This document shows positions 16,738-23,928 of a stretch of DNA of 32,192 nt, in pieces. A program made the translations under genes and the position numbers. Source of the DNA: an uncultured Aquimarina sp. (GTDB lineage: Bacteria; Bacteroidota; Bacteroidia; Flavobacteriales; Flavobacteriaceae); NCBI GenBank assembly GCA_947493495.1, contig CANLRN010000051.1, positions 1 to 32,192 on the forward strand, in the 5' to 3' direction. The notes under the pieces are model-generated. The model was not told the origin of the DNA. It saw only the letters and a program-made list of their open reading frames with translations, and searched no databases. Every line of letters begins with the position of its first letter. Within the stretch, counting starts at the first letter, position 1.

Positions 16738-17745
16738 TTAAAAATCTACAGTGGCTTTTATAACTCCTGTTTCTGGTTTTGTCCAACTATCAAAATTAGC
16801 AATCATTTCTGTATAATTAACGGTATGGGTTACAAAAGAATTTGTAGGGAATTGTGACAAAACATTGATAACATGTTCAAAATCTTCTAGTGTTGCATTA
16901 CGGCTACACATAATAGTAGATTCTTTGGCGTGTATCTTAGGATGTGTAAACTGTAGTGCTCCTTTAGAAAGTCCAACAAGTACATATCGCCCACCGTGAG
17001 CCATATAATCAGGTCCAGATTCTAATGCTCCTTTATGACCTGTAGCATCAAAAACGGCTGTTGCCATATCGCCACTTGTTATTTCTGAGACTTTAGAAAC
17101 AGGATCATCTGTAACATTAACTATATAATCAGCTCCGATTTCATTTTTAGCATAATCCAATCGATCATTATTCATATCTAATGCGATAACCTTAGCTCCT
17201 GCTATCTGAGCTAATTTAACCATTCCTATTCCTATCGGGCCACATCCTACAACGACTACATACTCTCCTAATTGTAGGTTTGCTCTTCTAATAGCGTGTG
17301 CTCCTATAGCTAACGGTTCTACAATTGCCATTTCGCTATAAGATAAATCATTAGCAGGAAGTAATAAATCAACTCTTACTGTAATTTGTTCTTGCATCCC
17401 TCCATCTGTATGTACTCCAAGAACCTCTATATTGGTACAGCAGTTTGTTTTTCCTTTTCTACAGGCGATACATTTCCCACAACTTATATAAGGCATGATC
17501 ACTACTTTATCGCCTTTTTTGATACCTCTTGGGTTCTCTCCAATTTCTAAAACTTCAGAAGCTAATTCGTGTCCTAAAATTCTTGGATAACTAAAAAAAG
17601 CTTGATTTCCTGAATATGCGTGTAAATCGGTGCCGCAAATTCCAACTTTTTTGACCGCTAAAAGAGCTTCATTTTTATTTGGAGTCGGAGCTTCTTTTTC
17701 TTTTAGTAAAAATTCTCCTGGTTGTTGGCAAACAATGTATTTCAT
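16738..17745 (-). CDS. lgoD: Zn-dependent L-galactonate 5-dehydrogenase (LgoD/YjjN-like)
   Basis: A 335-residue medium-chain alcohol dehydrogenase. VGICGTDLHAYSGNQAFFSYPRILGHE contains the catalytic Zn ligands (Cys, and His-Glu); the structural Zn is held by CGKCIACRKGKTNCC; VVVVGCGPIGIG is the NAD-binding site. It matches what I remember of E. coli YjjN/LgoD in several spots: CQQPGE at the start, GTDLHAYSGNQAFFSYPR, LGVHTDGG, and KESTIMCSRNAT near the end. LgoD oxidises L-galactonate at C5 to D-tagaturonate. This gene is what joins the sugar-to-lactone half of the operon to uxaB and uxaA. It lies 32 nt after the GH29 gene. Other polyol or sugar-acid substrates cannot be excluded without assay. 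Confidence 0.85.
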   Translation of the reverse strand: MKYIVCQQPGEFLLKEKEAPTPNKNEALLAVKKVGICGTDLHAYSGNQAFFSYPRILGHELASEVLEIGENPRGIKKGDKVVIMPYISCGKCIACRKGKTNCCTNIEVLGVHTDGGMQEQITVRVDLLLPANDLSYSEMAIVEPLAIGAHAIRRANLQLGEYVVVVGCGPIGIGMVKLAQIAGAKVIALDMNNDRLDYAKNEIGADYIVNVTDDPVSKVSEITSGDMATAVFDATGHKGALESGPDYMAHGGRYVLVGLSKGALQFTHPKIHAKESTIMCSRNATLEDFEHVINVLSQFPTNSFVTHTVNYTEMIANFDSWTKPETGVIKATVDF

Positions 17746-17777
17746 CTGTAGTATTTATAGCTAACTATAGTATCTAT

Positions 17778-19349
17778 TTAAAAATCTATAGCAACAGTAT
17801 GTGCATGGCTACCAACTTGTTGCTTAGGGAGGTCTACATGTAATTCATCTTCTTTCTGAGACCACTTCAATTTGGCATCACTACCTAATAATCTCATTTT
17901 TTTAATTGTTATGTCTTTAGCATGTATAGATTTTTTTCCTAAAGATTTAATAGTTAGTTTTCCATCTTTAGGCCAAGCCATCATAATAGCATAAAGGGTA
18001 CTATCTTTATGTGTAAATCTAATGTCCTTACCGGTAAAGCCTTTGTTGTTTTTTTCTGAATGATGTCCTTTTTCTACTTTAGTAGGTCCTTCTCCAAAAG
18101 TTTTCCAATATTTTGTATCGTATATAGCTTCTCCATTAGTTTGTAACCAACTTCCTATTTCTAATAGAATTTGTTGTTGATCTTGTGGGATTGTTCCATC
18201 TGATTTTGGCCCTACGTTTAACAATAAATTTCCATTTTTACTCACTATATCTACAAGATCATCGATTAATTGATTTGCGTTTTTAGATTCCCAATTAATC
18301 ACGTGACTCCATGAGTTTTTGCCAATAGAAGTATCTGTTTGCCAAGGCAATTTTCTGATACCAGGTAGTTTTCCTCTTTCTAGATCATAAATGACTGTCC
18401 CTTCTGGAAAAGCTTCATGGCTAAAATTTTTGTCTTGTAGGACTACTTCTTTATCCCATTCAATACCTTTATTATAATAATATGCAGCCAATTTTGGTCT
18501 ATATTCTGCAAAATCTGGAATATCAACATAAAAATCTAGCCACAATATATCAGGTTGGTAATTGTCAATAATGTCTTTTATACGCAACCACCATCTTTCT
18601 TTGAATTTTTTTGAAACAGGTTCTTTAAGATTTTTTCCTTTAGAACTATATAAATCTGCATATTCGGGATCTACTGTATCAAAATGATCTTTTTTATTAT
18701 AAAAAGACCAATTAAAAGCAAAGTGCGAGGATGTTCCCATAATCAAACCTTTGTCACGCCCTTCTTTAAATAATTCTCCTAGAACATCTCGTTTAGGTCC
18801 CATATCAAAAGCATTCCATCGAGTAGTACTAGATTTATACATTGCAAAACCATCATGGTGATCTGCTACTGGGATTACATATTTTGCGCCAGATTTTTTA
18901 AACAAATTTATCCATTCGGATGCATCAAATTTTTCTCCTTTAAACATCGGAATAAAGTCTTTATAACCAAATTTTTTATGATCTCCCCATTCCTTTTTGT
19001 GATGTTTAAACTCTTTTGTCGGGCCATCATAATAATGTTCTAGACCTGCACTAAAATTAGCACTATCCATATACATTTGTCTTGGATACCATTCTGAACC
19101 ATAAGCTGGAACACTATATGCTCCCCAATGAATAAAAATCCCAAATTTTTGATCATTAAACCACTCAGGATCTTTATAATTCTTTTTTATAGACTCCCAA
19201 TTGGGTTGATATTTTTTTTGTAGCGTGTCGATTACTTCAAGAACAGGAGATTTCTGAGCTATATTTTTATTTTTATCTGATCCACAAGATATCAAAAGTA
19301 GCATACAAAAAAAATAAGTAATCAAAAAAGTGGTTTTTCTTACAATCAT
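17778..19349 (-). CDS. GH29 glycosidase, lipoprotein (alpha-L-fucosidase or alpha-L-galactosidase)
   Basis: A 523-residue exo-glycosidase and first gene of the 12-gene operon. The lipoprotein signal ends in LLISC (Cys22). GH29 marks are KFGIFIHWGAYSVPAYGSEWYPRQM (68-92), VADHHDGFAMY (161-171), and the probable nucleophile Asp272 in ILWLDFYVD; NLLLNVGPKSDGTIPQ closes the barrel, and a C-terminal beta domain follows. GH29 enzymes release alpha-linked L-fucose; some from algal galactan loci release L-galactose, which differs only by a 6-hydroxyl. Because the downstream genes form an L-galactonate route and lack fuconate dehydratase, alpha-L-galactosidase is my preferred guess. It is probably tethered in the periplasm next to the GH28, GH2 and sulfatase enzymes. 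Confidence 0.9.
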   Translation of the reverse strand: MIVRKTTFLITYFFCMLLLISCGSDKNKNIAQKSPVLEVIDTLQKKYQPNWESIKKNYKDPEWFNDQKFGIFIHWGAYSVPAYGSEWYPRQMYMDSANFSAGLEHYYDGPTKEFKHHKKEWGDHKKFGYKDFIPMFKGEKFDASEWINLFKKSGAKYVIPVADHHDGFAMYKSSTTRWNAFDMGPKRDVLGELFKEGRDKGLIMGTSSHFAFNWSFYNKKDHFDTVDPEYADLYSSKGKNLKEPVSKKFKERWWLRIKDIIDNYQPDILWLDFYVDIPDFAEYRPKLAAYYYNKGIEWDKEVVLQDKNFSHEAFPEGTVIYDLERGKLPGIRKLPWQTDTSIGKNSWSHVINWESKNANQLIDDLVDIVSKNGNLLLNVGPKSDGTIPQDQQQILLEIGSWLQTNGEAIYDTKYWKTFGEGPTKVEKGHHSEKNNKGFTGKDIRFTHKDSTLYAIMMAWPKDGKLTIKSLGKKSIHAKDITIKKMRLLGSDAKLKWSQKEDELHVDLPKQQVGSHAHTVAIDF

Positions 19350-19707
19350 AAATTATATATTTTATTACACAGAACACTAAATTATTTGAAGTGGTTTATA
19401 CTTTTTTAATTCACTATAAAAAATACTATCATTTATCTGCCGTCAGGTAAATTCACTAGAATAAAAAAATTTAATTCACTTCATATGTAAAAGTCATGTT
19501 TTTATATAGTATCGAAAATCACGAATGATCCAAACAATAGAACAAATGGTTATTTTAAAAAAAAAGGAAGTATAGATTCTTTTTAAGCCTATATTTACAG
19601 TTTAGATAAGTTGATTTTTTTTAAAGAAATAACCATTTGTTATTTCTTTAGAATCATAAGTCTTCAATATAATAGCTTTTTACTGATATTTTTGTAAAAA
19701 AAATCTT
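19350..19707. promoter_or_regulatory. divergent control region with two related palindromic sites
   Basis: This 358-bp gap separates the minus-strand operon from the beta-helix gene. AAAGAAATAAC (19623-19633), CATTT, GTTATTTCTTT (19639-19649) is a perfect 11-bp inverted repeat with a 5-bp centre. At 19541-19555 AACAAATGGTTATTT is the exact reverse complement of 19627-19641, so a second, partly degenerate copy of the same site lies about 87 bp away in opposite orientation, towards the operon. One site per divergent promoter is the simplest reading. TATTTTTG at 19687-19694 fits the Bacteroidetes TAnnTTTG box for the plus-strand gene, but no TTG lies at the right distance. No promoter box was recognised for the operon. 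Confidence 0.65.
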
Positions 19708-22404
19708 ATGAGAGCTCATACAATTGTATATGTGTTATTTTGTGTCATTGCTTCATTAAAGATAACGGCAAGAGATATCTATGTGGCAAAGAACGGAAGT
19801 GATACAAATACTGGAACGATTGATAGTCCATTTCTAACGATTACTAAAGCTGCTTCAGAAGCTGTTGCAGGGGATACTGTGTTTATTAGAGAAGGGACTT
19901 ATGAAGAAACATTACGACCTGCAAATTCTGGTACTGCTGGTAGTCCAATTATTTTTCAATCATTTACTGGCGAAAAAGTGATTATTTCTGCTATGCAATC
20001 TCTTAGTGGCTGGACTAATGACTCTGGTGCTATTTACAAAACAGTTATTGATTTTACATCATTAGGACAAGATAATTTTGTAATGAATGGAGATATAGCA
20101 TTAGATTTAGCTAGATGGCCAAATAATGAAGATGGTAAGCCATTTACGTTAAATTCTAAAAGGAATACAGGAGGAAGTACACCAGAAATTATCAATAATG
20201 CTTTTTTGGAATCTACAGAAATACCTGCAATAGATTGGACTGGAGGATCTGTGTTTTTTTATGGAGATAAACCAGGATCTGGATGGATTGCTTGGAAAGC
20301 ATTTATAACAGGTAGCTCTTCTGGTAGAGTTACTTTCGAATTAAATAAAAATCCTACATGGATACGTACTTTTCATGCGCCTGGAGATTTTGGAGATTTT
20401 TACTTAGAAGGCGTAAAAGATGCTTTGGATTATCAAAATGAATGGTGGTTTAACGAAACTACTCAGGAACTTTTTGTTCAATTACCTAATGGAACTGCTC
20501 CTCAGGATAATCAAGTAAAAATGCGAAAAAGAAGATTAACCATTGATCTTAATAGTAGAAGCTATATTGAAGTTAGAAATTTAGCTGTATTTGGAGGAGC
20601 TATAGAACTAAAAATGAATTCTAATAATAATATATTATATGGAGTATCTTCTTTTTACGGAAATCATACTCAAGGTATTTTTACAGGATTTTCTGCAAAT
20701 AAACCTAGTTTAGAAGTCAATGGTACTCGTAATATTATCGAAAAATGTGAAATTGCATTTGGTGCAGCTACTGGAGTTAAATTGGGAGGTAGTTTTAATG
20801 AGTTAAAAAATTCTTCTATTCACGATTTTGATTATTTAGGATCTTATGATGCTCCTCTGATTGCAAGAGGAGGAGACGATAATAAAATTATTGGAAACAC
20901 CATATTTAATGGAGGTAGAGATGGTATTAATTTTAATGGAAACCGATGTGAGATAGCATATAATGATGTTTATAAAAGTAATTTAATCAATGATGATTGT
21001 GGAACTTTTTACACCGTAGGAGGTCCTCAAAACACTGAAATACACCATAATTGGTTTCACGATATTGCCTCTAGAGGAGATAAGTTTAAAGCTACTGGGA
21101 TTTATTTAGATAATGATGCAGAAGCTTTTTCTGTACATCATAATGTGGTATGGAATACAGAATGGACTGGAGTACAAATCAATTGGAATGGAAAAGACCT
21201 AGATATATTTAACAATACACTTATTAATAATTCTGAGGTTATGGGAGCTTGGCATAAAGAAGGCACTTCCTTTTCTAATGTTAAAGTATGGAATAATCTC
21301 GGAGATAATGATAAATGGGAACCGCAATCAGATAAACAAAATAATTTAGTTGTAGGACCAGAGGTATTTACTAATGCTGCAAATGGAGCATTTACATTGG
21401 CAAGTGGATCTTCTCCTATCGATGCAGGAAGAGAAATTACTGGTATTACTGATGGATTTACTGGTGCGAACCCAGATGTAGGAGCGTATGAGTTTGGAGG
21501 TGATGACTGGGTAGCTGGTATAGACTGGAATCCTCAGTTAGGGCCTACTGGACTAGGATGCTATGGGTTACCTGGAGAAGATTGTATCCTACTACCGAGT
21601 GAGGATTCTGATGGAGATGGTGTTAGCGATGCTAATGACCTTTGTCCTAATACTCCAGCAGATGATACTGTAAATAGTGATGGCTGTACTATTTTTACGT
21701 TACCTACAGATAATTTTACTGTACTTGGAACAGGAGAAAGCTGTCAAAATACAGGGAATGGTAGTGTCGCTATTCAAGCCAATGAGAATCATAATTATAC
21801 AGCTACTATTCAGGAAAATAATGAAAGTAAAACTTTTACTACCGATGTTTTATTCGAGCAACTATCAGAAGGCACGTATACTATCTGTATCACAATTACC
21901 GAAGAACCAGATTATGAACAATGCTTTCAGGTAGTGATAAGCGCTCCTGATAATTTAAAAGTATCCTCGAGAGTACTTACTTCTGAAAAGAAATTAGAAC
22001 TTGATTTAAGTGGCGGTGAATTATATCGAATAGAATTAAACGGAATTGTTACAGTTACTGAAAAAAATACAATTACATTAGCTCTTAGCAATGGCTCAAA
22101 TAATTTAACCGTAAGTACAACTATTGATTGTCAGGGGAAATACAAAGAGAATATTACTATAGGTAATGGTATTTATATCCACCCTAATCCAGTTCAGAAT
22201 CAATTAAACATTAATGTTTTTGATATAAAATCCGAAGATATAATGTGGGAGATATACTCTTTTCAAGGTAAATTAATATCACAAGGACAACAAAAATCAG
22301 CTTCTACTATGGTAGTATATACTTCTGATTTATCTATAGGTAGTTATTTTATTAAAATAACTACTCCAAGTACAACAATCCACAAACAATTTATTAAAGA
22401 ATAA
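19708..22404 (+). CDS. secreted right-handed beta-helix protein with T9SS domain (possible glycosidase or lyase)
   Basis: An 898-residue exported protein. A signal peptide (about 1-21) is followed by DIYVAKNGSDTNTGTIDSPF and GDTVFIREGTYEET, the standard opening of secreted beta-helix enzymes. WPNNEDGKPF, DFYLEGVKDALDYQNEWWF and LFVQLPNG form an inserted region seen in GH141-like and some lyase-like proteins. Helix repeats run to about residue 600 (IGNTIFNGGRDGINF, ATGIYLDNDAEAFSVHHNV). Next is a thrombospondin type 3-like Ca-binding segment, DSDGDGVSDANDLCPNTP (about 634-651), then a beta domain, and a T9SS sorting domain (about 820-898; IHPNPVQNQLNI, SIGSYFIKI). No catalytic residues can be named with confidence. 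Its divergent position and shared operator suggest that it attacks the polymer outside the cell while the operon handles the fragments. Confidence 0.8.
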   Translation: MRAHTIVYVLFCVIASLKITARDIYVAKNGSDTNTGTIDSPFLTITKAASEAVAGDTVFIREGTYEETLRPANSGTAGSPIIFQSFTGEKVIISAMQSLSGWTNDSGAIYKTVIDFTSLGQDNFVMNGDIALDLARWPNNEDGKPFTLNSKRNTGGSTPEIINNAFLESTEIPAIDWTGGSVFFYGDKPGSGWIAWKAFITGSSSGRVTFELNKNPTWIRTFHAPGDFGDFYLEGVKDALDYQNEWWFNETTQELFVQLPNGTAPQDNQVKMRKRRLTIDLNSRSYIEVRNLAVFGGAIELKMNSNNNILYGVSSFYGNHTQGIFTGFSANKPSLEVNGTRNIIEKCEIAFGAATGVKLGGSFNELKNSSIHDFDYLGSYDAPLIARGGDDNKIIGNTIFNGGRDGINFNGNRCEIAYNDVYKSNLINDDCGTFYTVGGPQNTEIHHNWFHDIASRGDKFKATGIYLDNDAEAFSVHHNVVWNTEWTGVQINWNGKDLDIFNNTLINNSEVMGAWHKEGTSFSNVKVWNNLGDNDKWEPQSDKQNNLVVGPEVFTNAANGAFTLASGSSPIDAGREITGITDGFTGANPDVGAYEFGGDDWVAGIDWNPQLGPTGLGCYGLPGEDCILLPSEDSDGDGVSDANDLCPNTPADDTVNSDGCTIFTLPTDNFTVLGTGESCQNTGNGSVAIQANENHNYTATIQENNESKTFTTDVLFEQLSEGTYTICITITEEPDYEQCFQVVISAPDNLKVSSRVLTSEKKLELDLSGGELYRIELNGIVTVTEKNTITLALSNGSNNLTVSTTIDCQGKYKENITIGNGIYIHPNPVQNQLNINVFDIKSEDIMWEIYSFQGKLISQGQQKSASTMVVYTSDLSIGSYFIKITTPSTTIHKQFIKE

Positions 22405-22425
22405 TTTTTACAAAAGATAAGAAAT

Positions 22426-23121
22426 ATGAATATCAAGATATACATACTATTAGTTTTAACCATAGCATCATTTTATGGTTGTGGAGGCGGAGGTAGTGAT
22501 GATACTCCTCCAATTATTAGCCCAGAAGCAGCTACATTAGTATTTCCTTTAAAAGACGCTGAGTGTAATCAAGGAGAGATACTTTCGGAAACTGAAAGTA
22601 AAGTTACTTTCGAGTGGAACGCCTCAGAGAACACTACTCGTTATACAGTTTCATTAAATAACCTAAATACGAATACGCTAGAAACTTTTGATAGCACAAC
22701 CACTGAAGTAGCTATTACTTTACAAAGAGGTGTTCCATATTCTTGGAAAGTTATTTCTAAAACTAATGGATCAACACAAGTAGCACAAAGTGAGACATGG
22801 AACTTCTATAATGCTGGACCTGGTGTAGAAAATTATGCGCCTTTTCCAGCTGAGCTTGTTAGCCCTCCAATGGGATTAACGGTTAGTACAGATACCATTG
22901 ACTTAGTATGGAAAGGAAGTGATGCTGATAATGATATCAATGGCTATGAAGTGTTTATAGGGACTGATAACCCACCAGCTACATTGCTCAATACTCTTAC
23001 TGATACCAGTATTACTGATGTTCAATTACAATCCAATACAGTGTATTATTGGCAGGTAGTTACTATGGATCAACATGGAAATTCAACAAAATCTTCTGTA
23101 TTTGAATTTAAATCAGAATAA
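22426..23121 (+). CDS. surface lipoprotein with two fibronectin-type-III-like domains
   Basis: A 231-residue lipoprotein (signal ending SFYGC, Cys19, followed by GGGGSDD, an export-like acidic and glycine-rich tail). Two repeats follow: TFEWNASENTTRYTVSL ... YSWKVISKTNG (about 65-125) and LVWKGSDADNDINGYEVFI ... YYWQVVTMDQHGNS (about 162-225), each with the W and Y pattern of FN3 domains. It lies 21 nt after the beta-helix gene and is probably co-transcribed. Such proteins in polysaccharide loci usually bind glycans or act as spacers at the surface, but there is no specific evidence here. Confidence 0.8.
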   Translation: MNIKIYILLVLTIASFYGCGGGGSDDTPPIISPEAATLVFPLKDAECNQGEILSETESKVTFEWNASENTTRYTVSLNNLNTNTLETFDSTTTEVAITLQRGVPYSWKVISKTNGSTQVAQSETWNFYNAGPGVENYAPFPAELVSPPMGLTVSTDTIDLVWKGSDADNDINGYEVFIGTDNPPATLLNTLTDTSITDVQLQSNTVYYWQVVTMDQHGNSTKSSVFEFKSE

Positions 23122-23206
23122 ACGATCTCCACTATTTGAATTATATAAAAAACTTGTATTTTAGGTAGTGTTTATTTAGCTATATGAGCGTCTCTTTTAT
23201 GATGTT

Positions 23207-23236
23207 GTAGGCTTCCCCATTTTTAGGGAAACCTAC
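23207..23236. terminator. hairpin between convergent operons
   Basis: GTAGGCTTCCC pairs with GGGAAACCTAC around a short loop with one internal mismatch. It sits between the plus-strand lipoprotein gene and the minus-strand GH2/esterase operon and overlaps the stop codon of the esterase relic. A T-run follows only loosely on either side, so it may serve both directions weakly. Confidence 0.5.
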
Positions 23237-23349
23237 ATAAGGTTTTGAGCTAAAATATACTCATGTTTCCCTTTTTTTAATTTTAAAACCTTTGTTTTTT
23301 CTCCATCAACAGGGATATTAAAATAGTTTGTTCCATGATGATCTTCTAA

Positions 23350-23679
23350 TACGATTTGTGATTAAAAAATTCATATAAATTCATTGAATTATTTTTTCTT
23401 TATGCAAGGTAAAAAAATCAAGCATAGCTATAGCTACGGTTTATTTTTTAAACCCGCTTTATGTAATAGAAGGTTGTCAAGAAGCTTGTAGTTGCAAGAA
23501 ATACTAGTGTTTTCTTAATTTTTGCATAGCACGGCTATGGTGAAATTAAAAAACGCAGTGAAGCGTTAGTATTTGCGGTAGCTACAAGATGTAATAAATT
23601 TTCTATTGCATAAAGCGGGTTAAACGAAGTAGAAAGAAAAGAAACGATGAATATGCGAAATTTTTAGTTATAAATCGTA
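23350..23679. mobile_element. 330-bp MITE-like element with 3-bp target duplication
   Basis: The element begins TACGATTTGTGATTAAAAA and ends with the reverse complement of TACGATTTATAACTAAAAA: the terminal inverted repeats match at 22 of the first 28 bases, and most differences are transitions. It is flanked by TAA on both sides (23347-23349 and 23680-23682), and its removal restores the esterase reading frame. It carries no gene; its core is the long palindrome at 23451-23621. A second copy of one terminus, also preceded by TAA, lies at 32148-32192. It must have been moved by a transposase encoded elsewhere; the family is not recognised. Confidence 0.8.
23451..23621. repeat. 171-bp imperfect palindrome
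   Basis: The arms AACCCGCTTTATGTAATAGAA and TTCTATTGCATAAAGCGGGTT are inverted repeats, and the centre CATAGC-ACG-GCTATG (23525-23539) is a perfect hairpin; the stretches between are loosely complementary. One arm is repeated at 1-72 in a different setting, without the MITE ends around it. The palindrome may therefore be a mobile unit of its own that is nested in the 330-bp element. Confidence 0.75.
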
Positions 23680-23928
23680 TAAGAGGACTTTTACTACTGT
23701 GCCTTCGAAATTAACTTTTATAGAAGAACCTGACCAATATATTTCTGAAGTTTCTTTGATTTCATTTTTTCCAATACGCCCTTCATACATAACAGCAGAA
23801 TCATCATAATTTATTGTTATGAATTGATTGTTATCAGCTGTTTTACAGCACATACGTGTAATTAAAAGCAGTAGTTTAAGTAAAAATTTTATGCTCTATT
23901 TATTTAAAAACATATTAAAAAATTAATT

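Larger units (their letters stand above)
23233..23913 (-). pseudogene. CE2/SGNH-type carbohydrate esterase, N-terminal remnant split by an inserted element
   Basis: The minus strand from 23913 encodes a signal-like start (IKFLLKLLLLITRMCCK) broken by an in-frame TAG, then VMYEGRIG, SEIYWSGSSIKVNFEGT and VVKVLL at 23683. The next bases are the 330-bp element; beyond it, at 23349, the same frame continues with EDHHGTNYFNIPVDGEKTK and KLKKGKHEYILAQNLM, stop at 23235-23233. Removing the element and one TAA duplication joins VKVLL to EDHHGTNYF in frame. The pattern WxGxSIxxxFEGTxxxV...GxNYFNxxVDG is that of the N-terminal domain of CE2-like SGNH esterases. The catalytic SGNH domain is absent, so the gene is broken in three ways. 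It starts 16 nt after the GH2 stop, so it was part of that operon. Confidence 0.75.
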
